Positions 5,535 through 10,771 of a stretch of DNA of 10,771 nucleotides are shown here, piece by piece. Position 1 is the stretch's first letter. The number at the start of each line of letters is the position of its first letter. The notes under the pieces are model-generated. The model was not told where the DNA came from. It saw nothing but the letters and a program-made list of their open reading frames with translations, and did no database searches. Location of the stretch: positions 1 through 10,771 of the forward strand of contig CAMBXJ010000090.1 of NCBI GenBank assembly GCA_945871455.1, read 5' to 3'. Origin of the DNA: Asaia bogorensis (GTDB lineage: Bacteria > Pseudomonadota > Alphaproteobacteria > Acetobacterales > Acetobacteraceae). A program made the position numbers and the translations under genes.

Positions 5535-6046
5535 TTCTTGCCCTCTGGGGTGTTGCCCTCTGGCGTGTTGCCCTCTGGCGGGGCGGTGTCGGCTGGCTTC
5601 ATGGATGTAACACTGAAGATGAATTTGCCCAGAAGCTGCTCCAGGCTGACTGACGACTGTGTGATGGCGATCGCCTGCCCCGGCTTCAGTATGACGGTGT
5701 CTCCACCCGGTGTCAGGGACAGGAACTTGCCGCCCAACAGGCTCTCGCTGGTGATTTCGGCGCTGGTGTCCTTGGGCAGCTTGACGTCGTCCTGGATGGT
5801 CATGGTGACGACGGCGAGGAAGGTGTCGGGATCCAGCTTCATGTCGGTCACCGCGCCGATCCTGACCCCGGCGATCCGGACGTCGGCGCCGGCGTTCAGC
5901 CCGTCGATCCGGTCGAAGCGGGCGATCAGCGGATAACCGGACACGCTGGCCCGCCCGGTATGAGACAGCGTGTAGACCACGAAGCCCAAGGCAAGCAGGA
6001 TGACGAAGGCACCGGTCAGTACCTCGGCGGTCCCGTGTTTTTGCAT
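5531..6046 (-). CDS. mlaD: MlaD-like MCE-domain phospholipid transport protein
   Basis: The protein has 171 residues: one N-terminal membrane anchor (EVLTGAFVILLALGFVVYTLS, 8-28) followed by an MCE domain (about 38-118), with FDRIDGLNAGADVRIAGVRIGAV (44-66) and ITSESLLGGKFLSLTPGG (98-115). MlaD forms a periplasmic hexameric ring on the inner-membrane MlaFEDB ABC complex, which moves phospholipids to or from the outer membrane. The helix LLGKFIFSVTSM (138-149) corresponds to the hydrophobic channel segment. The tail PPEGNTPEGNTPEGKK is encoded by a 15-bp tandem repeat. No mlaE, mlaF or mlaB is in the window. ATG 6046 directly precedes the transmembrane segment; the frame runs further upstream, but that part overlaps the NDUFA12 gene and is not MCE-like. 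It starts 8 nt after that gene's stop, with no obvious Shine-Dalgarno. Confidence 0.92.
   Translation of the reverse strand: MQKHGTAEVLTGAFVILLALGFVVYTLSHTGRASVSGYPLIARFDRIDGLNAGADVRIAGVRIGAVTDMKLDPDTFLAVVTMTIQDDVKLPKDTSAEITSESLLGGKFLSLTPGGDTVILKPGQAIAITQSSVSLEQLLGKFIFSVTSMKPADTAPPEGNTPEGNTPEGKK
5538..5582. repeat. 15-bp tandem repeat at the mlaD 3' end (3 copies)
   Basis: Units 5538-5552, 5553-5567 and 5568-5582 share TTGCCCTCTGGSGKG. They encode the repeated PEGNT of the MlaD tail. On the coding strand each unit includes AGAGGG; the last one is placed as the ribosome site for the next gene's GTG. Confidence 0.88.
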
Positions 6047-6054
6047 GGGTTCGC

Positions 6055-6411
6055 TTACGAGCCCGGGGTCCAGGATTCGTAGTCGCCGGTGGCGCGCGCG
6101 CGATGGCCGCCCTGGTAGTCGTGCCCGGCGGGACGATAGCCCTGGGTCGTGCCGGTCGCGTTGGCGACATGCGGCTTCTGCCAGGGCTTGCGGCCGGTGT
6201 CGGGCAGTGGGGCATCCGTGGTGTAGTGCAGCCAGGAATGCCATTCCGGCGGGACGGCGCTGGCCTCCGGCTGGCCGGCATAGGCCACCCAACGGCGTGA
6301 CCGCAGCCCACCGCCGCGCGGTTGCTTTTCCTCGTAATACATATTGCCCGCCGCGTCGGAGCCGACTTGGCGGCCCTTAAGCTTGGTGAACAGCCAGGTT
6401 CCGATGTTCAT
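6055..6411 (-). CDS. NDUFA12-like NADH:ubiquinone oxidoreductase subunit
   Basis: The protein has 118 residues matching the NDUFA12 / B17.2 family: a WLFTKLKGRQVGSDAAGNMYYEEK start (6-29), RRWVAYAG (39-46) and the signature VPPEWHSWLHYTTDAPLP (53-70). It is an accessory subunit of respiratory complex I in mitochondria and alphaproteobacteria, or a paralogue acting as assembly factor, at the inner membrane. The C-terminus is variable (GYRPAGHDYQGGHRAR). ATG 6411 (MNIGTWLF) was chosen over ATG 6429 because it matches the family start and because the candidate -10 box covers the upstream one. It is the first gene of the six-gene operon. No Shine-Dalgarno is visible, and the predicted promoter would put the transcript start almost at the ATG. 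Confidence 0.9.
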   Translation of the reverse strand: MNIGTWLFTKLKGRQVGSDAAGNMYYEEKQPRGGGLRSRRWVAYAGQPEASAVPPEWHSWLHYTTDAPLPDTGRKPWQKPHVANATGTTQGYRPAGHDYQGGHRARATGDYESWTPGS

Positions 6412-6418
6412 GGCCGCT

Positions 6419-6447
6419 GATATACGCATCCGCCCGCGATTGGTCTA
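6419..6447 (-). promoter_or_regulatory. candidate operon promoter, possibly giving a leaderless mRNA
   Basis: On the minus strand, TAGACC (6442-6447) and TATATC (6419-6424) are 17 nt apart, each matching four of six sigma70 consensus bases. The expected start site is about 6412, directly at the NDUFA12 ATG. Just upstream, ATCCGAACGGAT (6451-6462) is a small inverted repeat that could bind a regulator. Confidence 0.4.
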
Positions 6448-6591
6448 CCCATCCGAACGGATCGCCCCGAAACGCGAATTTCCAGGGGCAAACCCGCTGA
6501 CACGGAAGTATCCACAGGATTTTGTGGTCGGGCGACGAATGTGACGCTAAATGTGCTTCCACGGTCTGAGACTCGGGGATAGCATCCTCCC

Positions 6592-8196
6592 ATGAAGACG
6601 CATCGAACCTGGCATGGCGTAAGGATGCGGCAAACCCGCATCGCTCCGGATCCCGATCAGGCGCCTCGGCTGGTAACCTTGCCCGCGTCGTGGGAGGAGA
6701 CCGCGGCGGCGGGCCTGGCCAGTCTGGCGGGCGGCGAGGAACCGAACGGTTTCGTGCCTGGCCGACTGCCTAGCGGTCGGGCGATGACGGGACGGGTGAC
6801 GTTGGCGTGTTCGGCGCAGGCCTGGATCGGACCAGTGAGCGAACGCGCCCGGGCGGCCGGTTTCGCCATCGCTCTGGAAGACCGGCTGCATCGGATGCTG
6901 CTGCTGCGCCGGGGCACGCCGACGGATGCGATCTGGGCGGGGTTCGGCGATCGGGAACCGAGCTTCGTGCTCAATTTGCCGGCGTTCCTGGATGGCGGCG
7001 GGCATTTTGACGCGGCCGATTTTGCCGAAGCGGTCGAGACCGCGGTTTTCACTCTGAGTTTTGCCGCCCCGGATGCCGTCGATATCGCGATCGGCATGGC
7101 CGACCTGGCGGGGTTGCTGGCGGCCTGTCGCGTGGATTACGGATCGGCTTCGGCGCGCGACATCGCGCGCGCCCTGGCTACCATCCTGCGCGGTCGGGCC
7201 GATGTGGCGTCCGCCGCATTGGCCACCCGACTCGGGGCACGGGGACAGGCGGCACAGGATTGGCCGGCGCCCCCCGCGCATACCATGCTGCCTGGCCTGG
7301 AAACCGCGGCGCTGGCGGCGTGGCACGCCGCGCGGGGCCTTGGCGCGTTGGACCCGCCTGCAGCCGGCGCGATTCTTCGCCACGCGCCGGGCGCGATTTA
7401 TCACCGAACGACCACCGCCATTCTGCGCCCCGGTCCGGCCGACGCCCTGCTGGGGGTCGAAACCGGTGGCATCGCCCCTGCGTTTTCCGCCCTGTCGGCG
7501 TCCGGCGTGCTGAGACGATCGGCGCGGGCCTGGCTGGCCGCCAGTGGGATCACGGCCGAGGAAGCCCTGGCGATGGTGCTGGCCGGGAGCAATCCGCTGC
7601 CGCAGGCGACCGCCGCGGCGCATGCCTCCATGCATGACGCGGTGGCACCCTATGTCGCGACGATGCCTCCTCGCCCGGTGCCGCTATCCGCCCCGGTGGC
7701 GCCAGCGGAACGGCGAGACCTGCCCGGGCGGCGGGCCGGCTACACGCAGAAAGCCTCGGTCGGCGGGCACAAGGTGTTCCTGCGCACCGGAGAATACGAC
7801 GACGGGACATTGGGCGAAGTCTTCATTGGCCTGCACAAGGAAGGCGCGCCGTTCCGCGGCCTGATGGACAATTTTGCCCACGCCGTCAGCCTGGGGCTGC
7901 AACACGGCGTTCCGTTGGAAACCTTCGTCGAGGCCTTTACCTTCACGCGGTTCGGTCCGGCCGGCGCGGTCGAGGGCGACCCGGCGGTGCGCGCGGCAAC
8001 CTCTCTGCTGGATTACACGTTCCGCCATCTGGCCGCGAACTATCTGGGACGGCGCGACATCCCGGCCGCGGAAATCGAGGAACCCGATACCGTGGGCAGC
8101 GGCGCGCGCGACCAGTCGCCTCTGCTGCCGCTGGAACTGCCGCCGGAGGCTTCGCCCCGTGCCCGTCGGCGGGAATTGCGGCTGGTGTCGCGGTAG
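6592..8196 (+). CDS. degenerate NrdJ-like protein (class II ribonucleotide reductase pseudoenzyme, TSCPD-type C-terminus)
   Basis: The protein has 534 residues. The region 380-490 ([89 protein letters not shown]) is strikingly similar to the C-terminal domain of B12-dependent ribonucleotide reductase NrdJ. Weaker matches follow NrdJ order: [16 protein letters not shown] (30-45), NLPAFLD with [11 protein letters not shown] (128-149), [18 protein letters not shown] (168-185), [26 protein letters not shown] (273-298). NrdJ needs about five cysteines, including an NPC-E type active site; only Cys73 and Cys179 exist here and that motif is absent. The protein is also much shorter than NrdJ. It therefore probably lacks reductase activity and may bind nucleotides or partner proteins. 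ATG 6592 lies about 13 nt after GGGGA; ATG 6625 (MRQTRIA) is a good alternative resembling the NrdJ start MRIERRF. It is divergent from the NDUFA12 operon. Confidence 0.85.
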   Translation: MKTHRTWHGVRMRQTRIAPDPDQAPRLVTLPASWEETAAAGLASLAGGEEPNGFVPGRLPSGRAMTGRVTLACSAQAWIGPVSERARAAGFAIALEDRLHRMLLLRRGTPTDAIWAGFGDREPSFVLNLPAFLDGGGHFDAADFAEAVETAVFTLSFAAPDAVDIAIGMADLAGLLAACRVDYGSASARDIARALATILRGRADVASAALATRLGARGQAAQDWPAPPAHTMLPGLETAALAAWHAARGLGALDPPAAGAILRHAPGAIYHRTTTAILRPGPADALLGVETGGIAPAFSALSASGVLRRSARAWLAASGITAEEALAMVLAGSNPLPQATAAAHASMHDAVAPYVATMPPRPVPLSAPVAPAERRDLPGRRAGYTQKASVGGHKVFLRTGEYDDGTLGEVFIGLHKEGAPFRGLMDNFAHAVSLGLQHGVPLETFVEAFTFTRFGPAGAVEGDPAVRAATSLLDYTFRHLAANYLGRRDIPAAEIEEPDTVGSGARDQSPLLPLELPPEASPRARRRELRLVSR

Positions 8197-8225
8197 TGGT
8201 CAGCGTCCGCGGGTCGATGGATTCG

Positions 8226-8268
8226 CACCCGACCACCCGGCCTTGCGCTCCGGTGGTCGCGACGGGTG
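8226..8268 (+). terminator. bulged stem-loop after the NrdJ-like gene
   Basis: CACCCG then ACCACC (8226-8237) pair with GGTGGT (8252-8257) and CGGGTG (8263-8268), leaving a five-base bulge and a 14-nt loop. It begins 30 nt past the stop codon. There is no T tract, so it may instead protect the mRNA end. Confidence 0.35.
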
Positions 8269-8374
8269 GGCGTCCCGCATCCTGATCGGGCCACGCGGGA
8301 TCCGGCATGGACGGTCATTGCCGTCGGGCCGAACCGGGCTGGTCAGCTTTTGATCCTGCGTTCCAGATCGCTCG

Positions 8375-8403
8375 GCCGATCGACACGATGCGGTGCGATC
8401 GGC
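8375..8403 (+). promoter_or_regulatory. inverted repeat upstream of the RidA-like gene
   Basis: GCCGATCG (8375-8382) and CGATCGGC (8396-8403) form a perfect 8-bp inverted repeat with a 13-nt centre, ending about 40 nt before the start codon. It could be a regulator site or a leader hairpin. No clear -35/-10 pair is visible nearby. Confidence 0.3.
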
Positions 8404-8444
8404 GGCCGGGGCCAGGACAGTTCCATTCTGCAAGGAGACCCATG

Positions 8445-8915
8445 ATGGCTGGCCGGATCGAGACGAAACTCGCGGAATTGGGCATTACTTTGCCGTTGCC
8501 CATGGCGCCGATCGCGAACTACGTGCCCTATGTCGTCAGCAGCAACCTGGTGGTGATTTCCGGCCAGTTGCCGGCGATCGACGGCAAGGTCGCCATTACC
8601 GGCAAGGTGAGTTGGGGCGTTTCGGTCGATCAAGGCCGGGAAGCGGCACGTCTTTGCTTCATCAACCTGCTGGTGCATCTGAAAGCGGCCTGCTCCGGCG
8701 ACCTTGACCGGGTGCGTCGGGTCGTGCGCCTGGGCGGGTTCATCGCCGCGCCGTCGGATTTTCGCGATCATGCGCTGATCATGAACGGCGCGTCCGACCT
8801 TGCCGTTTCCGTGTTCGGAGAGGCCGGACGGCATGCGCGCACCACGATCGGGGTCCCTTCCCTGCCCGCCGACGCCGCGGTCGAAGTCGAAGGTCTGTTC
8901 CAGATCGATTACTGA
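8445..8915 (+). CDS. RidA/YjgF-family protein
   Basis: The protein has 156 residues of the YjgF/RidA (chorismate-mutase-like) fold. NYVPYVVSSNLVVISGQLPAIDGKVAITGKV (25-55) and GRHARTTIGVPSLPADAAVEVEGLF (128-152) are the signature regions. R132 in HARTTIGV aligns with the arginine that binds the carboxylate of imine/enamine intermediates in active RidA, so deaminase-type activity is plausible. RidA proteins act as cytoplasmic trimers that hydrolyse reactive 2-aminoacrylate made by PLP enzymes. This longer subfamily (about 155 aa, starting AGRIExKLAELGI) is less well characterised, so the substrate is uncertain. AAGGAG at 8432-8437 is 7 nt before ATG 8445 and 4 nt before ATG 8442; the former spacing is better, but either is possible. 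The neighbouring genes are not amino-acid enzymes. Confidence 0.9.
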   Translation: MAGRIETKLAELGITLPLPMAPIANYVPYVVSSNLVVISGQLPAIDGKVAITGKVSWGVSVDQGREAARLCFINLLVHLKAACSGDLDRVRRVVRLGGFIAAPSDFRDHALIMNGASDLAVSVFGEAGRHARTTIGVPSLPADAAVEVEGLFQIDY

Positions 8916-8944
8916 TCTCGATTGCCCCGGCCCACCGATCGAGA
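8916..8944 (+). terminator. weak stem-loop after the RidA-like gene
   Basis: TCTCGATT (8916-8923) pairs with GATCGAGA (8937-8944), including one G-T pair, around a GC-rich 13-nt loop, directly after the stop codon. No T tract follows. Confidence 0.3.
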
Positions 8945-9034
8945 ACTGTAGCGTTCGACCCACGTTCCGACGTAGGCTGACCCCGCACTCTCGTGGCGGG
9001 TATCCCCCCGAAGTAGCCTTGGGAGAAGTCGCCT

Positions 9035-9071
9035 CGAAGTGACTTCGTCGTGGGCGTTGCCCGCGAATAAT
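9035..9071 (+). promoter_or_regulatory. candidate promoter/operator for the solute-binding protein gene
   Basis: AATAAT at 9066-9071 is a five-of-six match to a -10 box. The palindrome CGAAGTGACTTCG (9035-9047) covers where the -35 would be, and no good -35 hexamer is visible. That layout suits a repressor or activator site. GAAGT also occurs directly at 9010 and 9025. Confidence 0.35.
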
Positions 9072-9084
9072 CAAAAGGCAAACG

Positions 9085-9104
9085 ACCTGGGTCTTACCTG
9101 GGTC
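9085..9104 (+). repeat. direct repeat ACCTGGGTC x2 in the leader
   Basis: ACCTGGGTC occurs at 9085-9093 and 9096-9104, 11 bp apart (one helical turn), 20-40 nt before the start codon. It lies downstream of the candidate -10, so it would be in the leader, and could bind a regulator or be a chance duplication. Confidence 0.5.
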
Positions 9105-9123
9105 GGCGAGGGAGTGTGACTTC

Positions 9124-10464
9124 ATGATCAAACAGCGTCGTATCACGCGCCGTACTGCCATGCTCGCGGCAACCGCCGCCGCCCTGCCGTTGGTGCATAT
9201 CCGCACTGCTGGCGCGGCCGGCAAACTGAATGTCGCCTTCTGGGACCATTGGGTGCCGGGCGCCAACCAGACCATGCGCAACCAGGTCAACGAATGGGCC
9301 GAAAAGAGCAAGGTCGAAGTCAGCATGGACTTCATCACGTCAGTCGGCGGCAAGCTGATGCTGACCCAGCAGGCGCAATACCAGGCCCGCAAGGGACATG
9401 ACATCCTGCCGGTGGCCAACTGGGAGGTGCGCAACCTGGGCGACCGGATGGAGCCGGTGGACGATGTCGTCGATCATCTCCAGAAGCAGTATGGCACCTA
9501 TGCACCGGCATACGGCTACCTGGGCAAGGTGAAGGACCGCTGGGTCGCGGTGCCGTCCAGCACGGGTTCGGTGAACCTGACACTGTGCGGGCGTATCAGC
9601 ATGATGCGGGACCTGGCGGGGATCGACATCCAGAAGCTGTATCCGGCCGCGCCGTCCGACAAGGAGATCGGCCAGAGCTGGGACTACGACGCGTTCCTGA
9701 AGGCGGCCGAGGCCTGCCACAAGGGCGGCGTGCCGTTCGCGATGGGGGTGGGCTCGACCAACGATTCCATCAACAATACCGGGTCCTGGTATGCGGCGTT
9801 CGGCGCGGAACTGGTGGACGCCAAGGGCAAGATCGCCATCGAGTCGGACAACATGCGCCGCTTCCTGGAATGGGCCCAGCGGTTCGTGAAGTTCCTGCCG
9901 GCGGATGCGAAGAGCTATGATGACGCGTCGAACAACCGGGCGCTGATTTCCGGCAAGAACGCCATGATCATGAACCCGCCATCCGCCTGGGCGGTGGCCA
10001 AGCGCGATGCACCCGCGGTGGGCGCGGATTGCTGGACCTTCCCGATGCCGCGCGGACCGGCCGGCCGCTTCATCCCCTATAGCTACACCTTCTACGCGGT
10101 CTGGGAGTTCGCCCAGAACAAGCCCGCGGCCAAGGACCTGGTGCGCCACCTGCAAGAGCGCAAACAGGTCGAGGAACGGTGCATCTCCTCGGAAGGCTTC
10201 GACCTGCCGGCCTTCACCAGCATGTCGGACTTCGACATCTGGACGAAAGTCGGACCACCCGAGGGCGTGATGTACAACTACCCGATCCGCCCCTGGCACA
10301 ACTCCCTGCCGAGCATTACAGCGCAACCGGCGCCTCCGGAGATCGCGGTGCAGGTTTATAGCCGTGGGATTCATCCGGGCATCCTGGCGCGGCTGCAATC
10401 CGGACAAACCATCAAGCAGGCCACGGCATGGGCGAAGGAGGAGTTGGAGGGCATGCTTACCTGA
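9124..10464 (+). CDS. Tat-exported ABC solute-binding protein (family 1)
   Basis: The protein has 446 residues. A twin-arginine signal is visible at 8-13 (TRRTAM), followed by a hydrophobic stretch and a cleavage site near AGAAG (residue 32), so the folded protein goes to the periplasm. The mature part has the layout of family 1 (sugar/glycerol-3-phosphate, UgpB-like) binding proteins: LNVAFWDHWVPGANQTMRNQVNEWAEKSKVEVSMDF at its start, VPSSTGSVNLTLCGRISMMRDLAG in the middle, and NNRALISGKNAMIMNPPSAWAVA near residue 280. It would deliver a ligand to an ABC permease, but no permease or ATPase follows, so it is an orphan here. The ligand is unknown, probably a carbohydrate or polyol. ATG 9124 has GAGGGAG about 10 nt upstream. 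A strong stem-loop follows the stop. Confidence 0.92.
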   Translation: MIKQRRITRRTAMLAATAAALPLVHIRTAGAAGKLNVAFWDHWVPGANQTMRNQVNEWAEKSKVEVSMDFITSVGGKLMLTQQAQYQARKGHDILPVANWEVRNLGDRMEPVDDVVDHLQKQYGTYAPAYGYLGKVKDRWVAVPSSTGSVNLTLCGRISMMRDLAGIDIQKLYPAAPSDKEIGQSWDYDAFLKAAEACHKGGVPFAMGVGSTNDSINNTGSWYAAFGAELVDAKGKIAIESDNMRRFLEWAQRFVKFLPADAKSYDDASNNRALISGKNAMIMNPPSAWAVAKRDAPAVGADCWTFPMPRGPAGRFIPYSYTFYAVWEFAQNKPAAKDLVRHLQERKQVEERCISSEGFDLPAFTSMSDFDIWTKVGPPEGVMYNYPIRPWHNSLPSITAQPAPPEIAVQVYSRGIHPGILARLQSGQTIKQATAWAKEELEGMLT

Positions 10465-10471
10465 TCCTTCA

Positions 10472-10499
10472 GGGTTGGCCCTGAATCCGGGGCCAACCC
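10472..10499 (+). terminator. strong stem-loop after the solute-binding protein gene
   Basis: GGGTTGGCCC (10472-10481) and GGGCCAACCC (10490-10499) form a perfect 10-bp stem with an 8-nt loop, 7 nt after the stop codon. The nearest T run (TTTTT) begins about 18 nt further on, so it is not a textbook intrinsic terminator, but a role at the transcript end is likely. Confidence 0.6.
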
Positions 10500-10571
10500 G
10501 GTCGATTGGGATGTCGGTTTTTGTGTCGGTTTGGATGTGACAAGCGCCGCCGTTGGGCATAGGCTGTTGCC

Positions 10572-10771
10572 ATGCCCGACGGTTCGGCCACCTTGACGAT
10601 GACCCTGCACGCTGCGATCACGGAGGTGCCGGCCGCCGACTGGGACGCCTGCGCCGGGGATGACAACCCGTTTGTCTGCCATGCGTTCCTGAGCGCATTG
10701 GAAGACAGCGGATCGGCCAATGCTCGGACCGGGTGGCTGCCTCAGCATGCCGTGTTGCGGGATGCGGCGGG
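10572..10771 (+). CDS. N-terminus of a FemAB/GNAT-like acyltransferase (partial)
   Basis: The frame starts at ATG 10572 and runs off the window end after 66 codons. The visible sequence (ITEVPAADWDACAGDDNPFVCHAFLSALEDSGSANARTGWLPQHAVLRDAAG) matches the start of the FemAB-like/DUF482 family, annotated as GNAT-type or peptidoglycan biosynthesis/recognition proteins: E-V-P-x-x-W-D-A-C, NPFVxHAFLxALE and GWLPxH are its hallmarks. These are cytoplasmic acyl or aminoacyl transferases of poorly known substrate. An in-frame ATG at 10599 (MTLHAAITEV) is also possible. No strong Shine-Dalgarno is seen. It lies 107 nt after the solute-binding protein and beyond its terminator-like stem, so it is probably a separate unit. 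Confidence 0.8.
   Translation, partial: MPDGSATLTMTLHAAITEVPAADWDACAGDDNPFVCHAFLSALEDSGSANARTGWLPQHAVLRDAA

Noticed and set aside
5538..5582. Insertion element or attachment site at the tandem repeats
   Set aside because: Direct 15-bp units with no inverted ends, no transposase or integrase nearby and intact reading frames; slippage explains them.
4297..5610. Plus-strand 437-aa frame across otsB, DUF2155 and mlaD
   Set aside because: Antisense to three well-supported genes and of low-complexity Gly/Arg composition.
6511..6545. Promoter for the NrdJ-like gene (TTGTGG near 6524 with a later TAAAT)
   Set aside because: Only about half of the consensus bases match and the spacing is poor, so it is not separable from chance.
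6547..7635. Minus-strand 362-aa frame opposite the NrdJ-like gene
   Set aside because: Arg/Gly/Gln-rich shadow without motifs; the plus-strand frame aligns with NrdJ.
9340..10560. Minus-strand 406-aa frame opposite the solute-binding protein
   Set aside because: Arg/His/Leu-rich shadow; the plus-strand protein has a Tat signal and family features.

Overview
The window is GC-rich chromosomal DNA, most likely from an alphaproteobacterium of the Acetobacteraceae/Rhodospirillales type. The lineage is inferred from gene content: an NDUFA12-type complex I protein next to an MlaD/MCE protein and a DUF2155 protein (an arrangement I recall as common in alphaproteobacteria), a relative of the B12-dependent ribonucleotide reductase NrdJ, and strong codon bias. 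I see no tRNA, rRNA, CRISPR array, transposase or phage gene.

Layout. Positions 1-166 hold the 3' end of a plus-strand gene, perhaps an alpha/beta-hydrolase-domain protein. A minus-strand MFS transporter (286-1548) converges on it and has a recognisable promoter. A minus-strand zinc nucleoside deaminase follows (1835-2335). Positions 2336-3181 carry no gene but are rich in repeats: two families of palindromic intergenic repeat and three copies of a roughly 40-bp linker. A tight six-gene minus-strand operon occupies 6411-3182, in transcription order: NDUFA12-like protein, MlaD, a 73-aa protein of unknown function, a DUF2155 protein, trehalose-phosphatase OtsB, and a type II haloacid-dehalogenase-like hydrolase. 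Its genes are coupled by 4-nt overlaps or short gaps. It also holds three separate three-copy tandem repeats: in the mlaD C-terminus, at the DUF2155/otsB junction, and in the dehalogenase cap.

On the plus strand, divergent from the operon, 6592-8196 encodes a protein that aligns along its length with NrdJ but lacks the catalytic core motifs and has only two cysteines. It looks like a ribonucleotide reductase pseudoenzyme and is the most unusual gene here. It is followed by a RidA/YjgF-family protein (8445-8915), an orphan Tat-exported solute-binding protein (9124-10464) with a clear stem-loop after it, and the first 66 codons of a FemAB/GNAT-like acyltransferase (10572 to the window end).

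The operon joins respiratory-complex assembly, envelope lipid transport and two small HAD-superfamily phosphatases, probably as housekeeping co-transcription and not one pathway. The plus-strand genes look independently expressed. Nothing resembles a defence island; the novelty lies in the degenerate reductase and the repeat structures.
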